Shown here: piece by piece, positions 58,651 through 64,000 of the stretch
Layout: each line of letters starts with the position of its first letter
Position numbering within the stretch: position 1 is the stretch's first letter
Assembly (NCBI RefSeq): GCF_050003625.1
Contig: NC_134398.1
Span: 200,874,583 to 200,938,582 of the forward strand
Origin: Haematobia irritans
Taxonomy: Eukaryota; Arthropoda; Insecta; Diptera; Muscidae
Direction: 5' to 3'
DNA: 64,000 nucleotides
Program-made: the position numbers and the translations under genes
Notes under the pieces: generated by a model
What the model saw: the letters and a program-made list of their open reading frames with translations, nothing else
The model's database searches: none
What the model was told of the DNA's origin: nothing

Positions 58651-58890
58651 GGAATTTTAATAAGAGCTGATTGGGCATGAAGATTAAGGAATTGCTATTA
58701 TTGGGTTATTGAAAAGAAAATGTCAGATACCAATCTCCACAAGCCTAACTGACAAAATGGTCGGTAGAAACAAAATTTGGACAAAATATAGGCCGATAGC
58801 CTCTGGTTGCTAGTGCTCCTATAAATAAGTTTACTATAAATTGAATTTATAATAAATTAAGTAATAAATAAATAAATTAACCAAATAAAA
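58651..58890. other. Short spacer
   Basis: Contains CAGATACCAATCTCCACAAG then CCT, which recurs as CAGACACCAATCTCCACAAG near 59204. Small unexplained duplication; nothing else seen. Confidence 0.5.
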
Positions 58891-59600
58891 TTTTAGAAAA
58901 TTTTGTCATCATTTTACTTCTATCGAAAATGTTTGCTACATTTAATTTCTATAGAAGAACATTTTTACAATTTTTTTCTATAGAAAATATTTTCAGAATT
59001 TGTTCTAGAAAAGTTTGTCAACATTTCATTTCTATTTCGAATTGTTCACATTTATTTCCATATGAAATTTGCAACATAAATTACACAAAATGTTATTTTT
59101 ATAGAAAAAAATTGTGCAAACTTTATTTCTATAGAAACTTTTTTTCGAAAATTTTATCTACAAAAAAGATTTGCATAATTTTATTTCTGTAGAATATTTT
59201 TGCCAGACACCAATCTCCACAAGCCTTACTAGTCATACTTTCTACACGAAAGAGCCTTGACAAAATTTTACTGAGAAAAATTGGCAAATTTTTCTATAGA
59301 CAAAAATGTTCACAAAATGTTCTATAAACTAAGAAATTATGATAAAGTTTTCTATATAAAACAATTTTCGACAAAATATATGTATATAGACAAAAACTTT
59401 TTCACAACATTTTTATGGACAAAACATTTTGACATAATTTTCTATAGAAATAAAAAAAAATTCTATAGAAATAAATCTTTGCAAAAAGTTTCTTTAGAAA
59501 TAAAATTTTCTGCGGACAATTTTCTCAAAATATTTGTTCTACAGACCATTTTGTCAAAATTTTATTTCTATAGAAAATTTTTGCTAAATTTTGTTGCTTC
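58891..59600. repeat. Mixed-orientation degenerate minisatellite
   Basis: Reverse-type units up to about 59200, forward-type units from about 59280 (TTGGCAAATTTTTCTATAGA), then reverse-type again near 59560. An orientation switch inside one short block. Frames at 58929-59192 and 59281-59619 are artefacts. Confidence 0.8.
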
Positions 59601-60930
59601 AATCCGTCTTACCGATTGATTCCCGGACTTTTCTGAATATTTCATTTCAGTATTACGGCAAGTTCTTTACTGATGACCCCATGTTATCTATACCATATTA
59701 TCAAAGCTTGAATACAATACTATAACAAAGGAGTCACTATACATACTCTCTTTCTCTCTCCCTCTGTCTCTCCCGATTCTCCCTATCATTCCCATCATTG
59801 TCAACATTATCTATTCATATATTCCCGGATGCCATTTATACCACACATATCACAAAATTCCATTATTCTTTGCTGTGGGCATCATTATCGGCAACAGCGA
59901 AATGTTTTGTTCGAGTAAAATGATAATTTTATACAACTACACAGCTCCCTTGTCATTCCATTCATCCTTTCCGGTTCAGTTTACCTGTTGAAACACAGCA
60001 AATGGTTAGCGGTTAACCATGGATGGATGGATGGATGGAGAGGTTGCAAATTCTATCCCATTTCTCAATTTCCCCTGTGCAACTCTTGTCCTCTATGTGT
60101 GGTAGTAAGTGTGGTTGGTGGATACCTAAATATTCCCATTGTATTCTCTCCATCAATCGTTGGCCACAAGTTATTGTCATTATAACGAAATGTGTCATTG
60201 AGAAAAAAATACTTTTGTTGTTTCATTTTGTGATTGTCGTCATTGTATTTCGTAATTTTTTTCTCCATCTCTCTTTCTCGCATCCCCACTCTCTTCTCTG
60301 TAAAATCATGGGAGATTTCGATTTGAACAAAGGACAACTAACTATTTGCCATGGGTTTATCTGAATTTTCTTCTCTGGAGGGGAAACAAAATATTCTCAT
60401 TAAATTTTATTAGCAAAAGAGTGAAAAAAAAACAATATTTTTGGTTTTGTTGTTGCCATTTGTATTTTTTGTACGGCGATAAAATTTAATGTTATAGTTT
60501 TGCCATTACATGCATTATATCAGTGTATGCTTTTGTTGTACTGTGTTGTTTGTTGCCATTGTTTAATGTTGCATGAAGATAGAGAGTAGAGATATATGTA
60601 TGAAAATATATAGAATTTAGTTTTGTTTTTTTTTTTTGTTTTTTTGCATTATATTAACATTTATTTTCGTAGTTTTATTTTTAGGTGGATAAATACGGAC
60701 ATTGCCTGGCTTTATTAAACAACTGCGCAATTTTAATGAATGCGAATTATTTATTAGTCATATGGGAATAGTTTTTCAAACCGAACAAAAACTTATAGAA
60801 ATAATTATAGTATAGCTATAATTTAAAATATTTATTACGTCTCGGAAATGGTTATCCCCATTTATTCCGATATTTGGAATTGTAAATCATAAAATTTTCG
60901 TTTGTCAATATTTTCTTAATCCTAAAATAT
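59601..60930. other. Spacer, no recognised gene
   Basis: Contains a CTCTCTCC-rich tract (59745-59785) and an 18-bp GGAT run at 60021-60038. Overlapping frames on both strands at 60000-60360 have no recognised domain. No promoter or RNA gene could be supported. Confidence 0.5.
60021..60038 (+). repeat. GGAT microsatellite
   Basis: GGATGGATGGATGGATGG, preceded by GGTTAACCAT. Short tetranucleotide repeat. Confidence 0.9.
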
Positions 60931-61580
60931 ATAATATTTTCTATAGAAAAATATTTTGACAAAATATTCTAAAGCAAAAATGTTAACAAAATTTTCTTTA
61001 GAAAAAAATTTTGACAAAATTTTCTATAGATAAAAATTTTGGCAGAATTTTCTATAGAAATAAAATTTTGGCAAAAATTTTTATAGAAATAAAACTTTGG
61101 CAAAATTTGTTATAGAAATAAAATTTTCTGATTATTAATTTTGTTCGGCTTGAGGTCATAGAAACAATCGATTATCGAGTTGTTTTAATATTTATTTCCA
61201 ATATTTCGGTTAGTGCCACTAAATATTCTGGGATTTTGTATTTGAGTTCTTGTGCTGCTGTTTGTTTCGCAATTCACCGTACAAAATTTGGCAAAATTTT
61301 TTATAGAAATAAAATGTTTGGCAAAATTTTCTATAATAAATAAATTTAACAAAATTTTCTATAGAAATAATATTTTGACTACATTTTCTGTAGAAAAAAA
61401 GACAAAATTTACTATAGAAGAAATTTGACAAAGTTTTCTATAGAAAAAAATTTTGACAAAATTTTCTATAGAAAAAAAATTTGATAAAATTTTCTATAAA
61501 AAAAGTTTTGACAAAATTGTCTATAGAAAAAAATTTTGCATAGAAAAAAATTTTGACAAAATTTTCTATAGAAAAAAATT
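60931..61580 (+). repeat. Minisatellite array, forward, with insert
   Basis: Forward units of AAAATTTTCTATAGAAAAAA type. A non-array island lies at about 61127-61280 (TTGTTCGGCTTGAGGTCATA and on). The minus frame 61219-61431 spans the island and array and is not convincing as a gene. Confidence 0.9.
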
Positions 61581-61755
61581 GTTATTATTGTTTTTGATCT
61601 CAGCTTAAAGCCATGCATTGACTAAACTACAAGTGTAGCTTAACCAACAGAGCTACACTTGTAGTTTAGTCAATGCATGGCTTTAAGCTGAGATCAAAAA
61701 CAATAATAACGATTGAAGAGAGGCCAACAATAACAAACAAAACGAATGAAAAAAA
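61581..61755. mobile_element. Foldback family element, palindromic copy
   Basis: A perfect 60-bp inverted repeat: 61581-61640 and 61651-61710 around the loop TAACCAACAG. Arms start GTTATTATTGTTTTTGATCT and contain CAGCTTAAAGCCATGCATTG, the arm sequence of the elements at 17.8 and 39.1 kb. The right flank (GAGGCCAACAATAACAAACA) matches the right end of the 39.1-41.3 kb element. The body of the unit is absent, so this is an arms-only derivative. Confidence 0.85.
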
Positions 61756-61789
61756 ATTTCACTAAATTTACTATAGAAAACTTAACCTA

Positions 61790-62756
61790 ATCTAAAGTCG
61801 GGCGGGGCCGACGTTATTATACCCTTCACCACTATGTAGACCAACATTTGTGTTACCATCTCAACTATTTCAAATTTGCTAAATCTGAACCGATTTCAAC
61901 CAAATTTGGCACGCATAGCTACAATGCTAATTCTACTCCCTGTGCAAAATTTCAACTAAATCGGAGCAAAAAATTGGCCTCTGTGGTCATATGAGTGTAA
62001 ATCGGGCGAAAGCTATATATGGGAGATATATCCAAATCTGAACCGATTTCAACCAAATTTGGCACGCTTGGCTACAATGCTAATTCTACTCCCTGTGCAA
62101 AATTTCAACTAAATCGGAGTTAAAAATTGGCCTCTGTGGTCATATGAGTGTAAATCGGGCGAAAGCTATATATGGGAGATATATCCAAATCTGAACCGAT
62201 TTCAACCAAATTTGGCACGCATAGTTACAATGCTAATTCTACTCAACTAAATCGAGCAAAAAATTGGCCTCTGTGGGCAAATGAGTGTAAATCGGGCGAA
62301 AGCTAAATATGGGAGCTATATCTAAATCTGAACCGATTTGGCTGATATTTTGCAAGTTTTTCGAGACCCATAAAATATTCGGTTGTACTGAATTTGAAGA
62401 ACATCGATTGATACACACGCCAATTATGACCAGATCGGGGATAAATATATAAGGCAGCTATATCTAAATCTGAACCGATTTTTTCCAAAATCAATAGCGA
62501 TTGTCTTTGTTCCAAAAAACGACCCTATGCCAAATTTGAGGACGATCGGACTTAAACTGCGACCTGTACTTTGTGCACAAAAATACATGAACAGACAGAC
62601 AGACAGACAGACGGACATCGCTAAATCGACTCAGAATTTAATTCTAAGACGATCGGTATACTAAACGATGGGTCTCAGACGTTTCCTTCTTGGCGTTACA
62701 TACAAATTCACAAACTTATTATACCCTGTACCACAGTAGTGGTGAAGGGTATAAAA
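61790..62756. mobile_element. Element with 18-bp inverted repeats and 153-bp internal repeats
   Basis: TTATACCCTTCACCACTA (61817-61834) is exactly inverted at 62737-62754. The right side also forms a hairpin with ATACCCTGTACCAC just before it, and the left edge has GTCGG-GCGGGG-CCGAC (61797-61812). Internal units starting AAATCTGAACCGATTT occur at 61881, 62034, 62187, 62324 and 62465; the first three are spaced exactly 153 bp and nearly identical. A CAGA run (62592-62612) precedes CGGACATCGCTAAATCGACT. Similar text is, from memory, very common in fly genomes; I cannot name the class. Minus frames at 62303-62618 are not genes. Confidence 0.75.
62592..62612 (+). repeat. CAGA microsatellite
   Basis: Five tandem CAGA units inside the element at 61790-62756, followed by CGGACATCG. 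Confidence 0.9.
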
Positions 62757-63345
62757 ATGTTCCATAGAAAACAATTTTGATAAAATTTGCTATAGAAATT
62801 TTTATAAAAATTGACAAAATTTTTATAAAATTTTACAAAAATTTCTATAGAAAAAAATTTTGACGAAAGTTTCTATAGAAAAACATTTTGACAAAATTTT
62901 CTATAGAAACAAATTTTGACAAAATTTGTTATAGAAAAAATTTTGACAAAATTTTCTATAAAAAAAAAAATTGACAAAATTTTCTATATAAATAAAATTT
63001 TGACAAAAATTGTATAGAAATAAAATTTTGTCAAAAAATTGACAACATTTTCTATAGAAATAAATTTTCTATAGAAAGAAAAAATTTACAAAATTTTCTA
63101 TAGAAATAAAATTTTGGCAAAATTTTCTGTAGAAAAAAATTTGGACAAAATTTTCTATTGAAAAAAAAAATGTTGAGAAAATTTTCTATAGAAAAATATG
63201 TTCCGATAGAAATAAAATTTTGGCAAAATTTTCTATAGAAATAAAATTTTTACAATATTTTCTACATAAATAACATATTGACAAAAGTTTCTAGGGAAAT
63301 AAAATGTTGACAGAATTTTCTAAAAAAAAACAAAATTGGCAAAAT
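62757..63345 (+). repeat. Minisatellite array, forward orientation
   Basis: About 20 diverged units with AAAAAAATTTTGACAAAATT and GAAATAAAATTTTGG variants, starting directly at the right end of the preceding element. Confidence 0.92.
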
Positions 63346-63445
63346 TTTGATCAAAAACTTCAAAATATTTTTTTTTAATTTGGTAGATTTTTGGTAAAAG
63401 TTTCTTTAAATTTTGGTAGATTATTTTTGGCACGAATGGGAACCG
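63346..63445. other. Right array boundary with TTTGGTAGATTTTTGG
   Basis: TTTGGTAGATTTTTGGTAAA then a second TTTTGGTAGATTATTTTTGG and GGGAACC. This matches the array boundary at 41875-41903 (GGTAGATTTTTGGTAAAATT), so it appears to be the standard right-hand end of forward minisatellite blocks. Confidence 0.6.
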
Positions 63446-64000
63446 TATTTGTGATTCAGAATATCGGAACAGTGTAGCTGATATATATTTCGACCAACTT
63501 CAGGTTGCCACCATTTCTAAACAACTCGTCAGAAAGCTGACAGATTTATTTCAGTGGCAGGTTATTTGATTGTTTACAAGCTGTTAGTTTGGTGAAGGAG
63601 GGGTTAGTTCTCCAACCTGGAAGCATTGAACATAATATATTCCTACCATGTTTATAAATTATAAAAGATTCCCCCTGAACATTTATTGATTTAAACTTTA
63701 AATTAAAACTTAAAAATTAAATTAAAACTTTAAATACATATTTGTTTGCAGTGCAATATATGTTAAATGCGTAAGAGATAGATTTATTTCAAATTATTTT
63801 AATTTCAGTATATTACCCTAAATCATCATATATATAAATTGTTTTGATTATAACCATTTATTTCGTTCTATTCAAAGTTCACAAGCATTTATTTAAATAC
63901 TGATTATTTACCAAAGCCCAGATCTAAGTCTAATTTTAAATTATCGTAATCTACTCTCAATATGTACATATGTCTACACAGATATCTACCAATTGATTGA
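63446..64000. other. Spacer at right edge
   Basis: AT-rich unique sequence without an open frame of note. It contains CAGGTTGCCACCATTTCTAA near 63501, another GGTTGCCAC phrase like that at 37696. Confidence 0.55.

Noticed and set aside
60000..60364. A 113-codon plus frame and a 90-codon minus frame over the same bases
   Set aside because: Overlapping, unrecognised, and partly built on the GGAT microsatellite and a CTCTTTCTCGC-type low-complexity tract.
1..64000. CRISPR-like array of regularly spaced repeats
   Set aside because: The 29-bp units are contiguous without unique spacers, are diverged, and lie in eukaryotic-type DNA with a SINE and a LINE; no cas gene is present.

Overview
The window reads as non-coding, very AT-rich DNA of a higher fly. 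Family content suggests a calyptrate such as a muscid (Stomoxys, Haematobia or Musca type). That assignment rests on remembered similarity of the 29-bp CTATAG minisatellite, the tRNA-derived SINE and the CCCTTCACC element to repeats of such genomes, not on a search. I found no host protein-coding gene, no tRNA or rRNA gene and no CRISPR array. Almost every open frame over 60 codons is a by-product of the minisatellite. The only recognisable protein remnant is a reverse transcriptase fragment of a 5'-truncated LINE on the minus strand near 32.7-33.6 kb.

Layout: more than half of the window is a diverged 28-29 bp minisatellite with the core TTTTCTATAGAAAA, in blocks separated by AT-rich spacers. 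Blocks at 1-2.6, 6.55-9.43, 11.9-14.0, 16.0-20.2, 22.2-27.7, 37.7-41.9, 50.1-50.8, 60.9-61.6 and 62.8-63.3 kb read in one orientation. Blocks at 31.6-35.6, 45.6-49.7, 51.5-53.4 and 54.8-58.1 kb read in the other, and 58.9-59.6 kb is mixed. Two subfamilies are visible, one with GACAAGAAA and one with GAAATAAAA after CTATA. Many blocks contain higher-order repeats of about 300-1300 bp.

Four clusters (5.7-6.4, 10.2-11.8, 37.0-37.7 and 42.2-45.5 kb) hold about 24 copies of short motifs resembling retroelement primer binding sites for tRNA-Lys. They fall in two classes: TGGCGCCCGAGCAGGGA in the first two clusters and TGGCGCCCAACGT in the last two. Each cluster is an irregular array of units ending in the motif, without gag or pol, and most of them abut a minisatellite block. 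Clusters 3 and 4 share the order of their units, so they look like copies of one composite element. This is the best candidate for something undescribed.

Other mobile elements: three SINE copies (18.3, 24.3 and 29.3 kb; the last has a perfect 11-bp target duplication); a LINE fragment with an 11-bp target duplication; a 114-bp poly(A) retroposon (38.05 kb); a foldback family with three members (17.8, 39.1-41.3 and 61.6 kb), the largest built of 441-bp tandem units followed by inverted units; a TA-flanked element with 13-bp inverted ends (10.57-11.51 kb); and an element with 18-bp inverted repeats and 153-bp internal repeats (61.8-62.75 kb). Insertions inside the arrays show that the arrays were present first.

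All work was by eye. Array edges are good to roughly 30 bases; coordinates of short motifs and target duplications were counted base by base.
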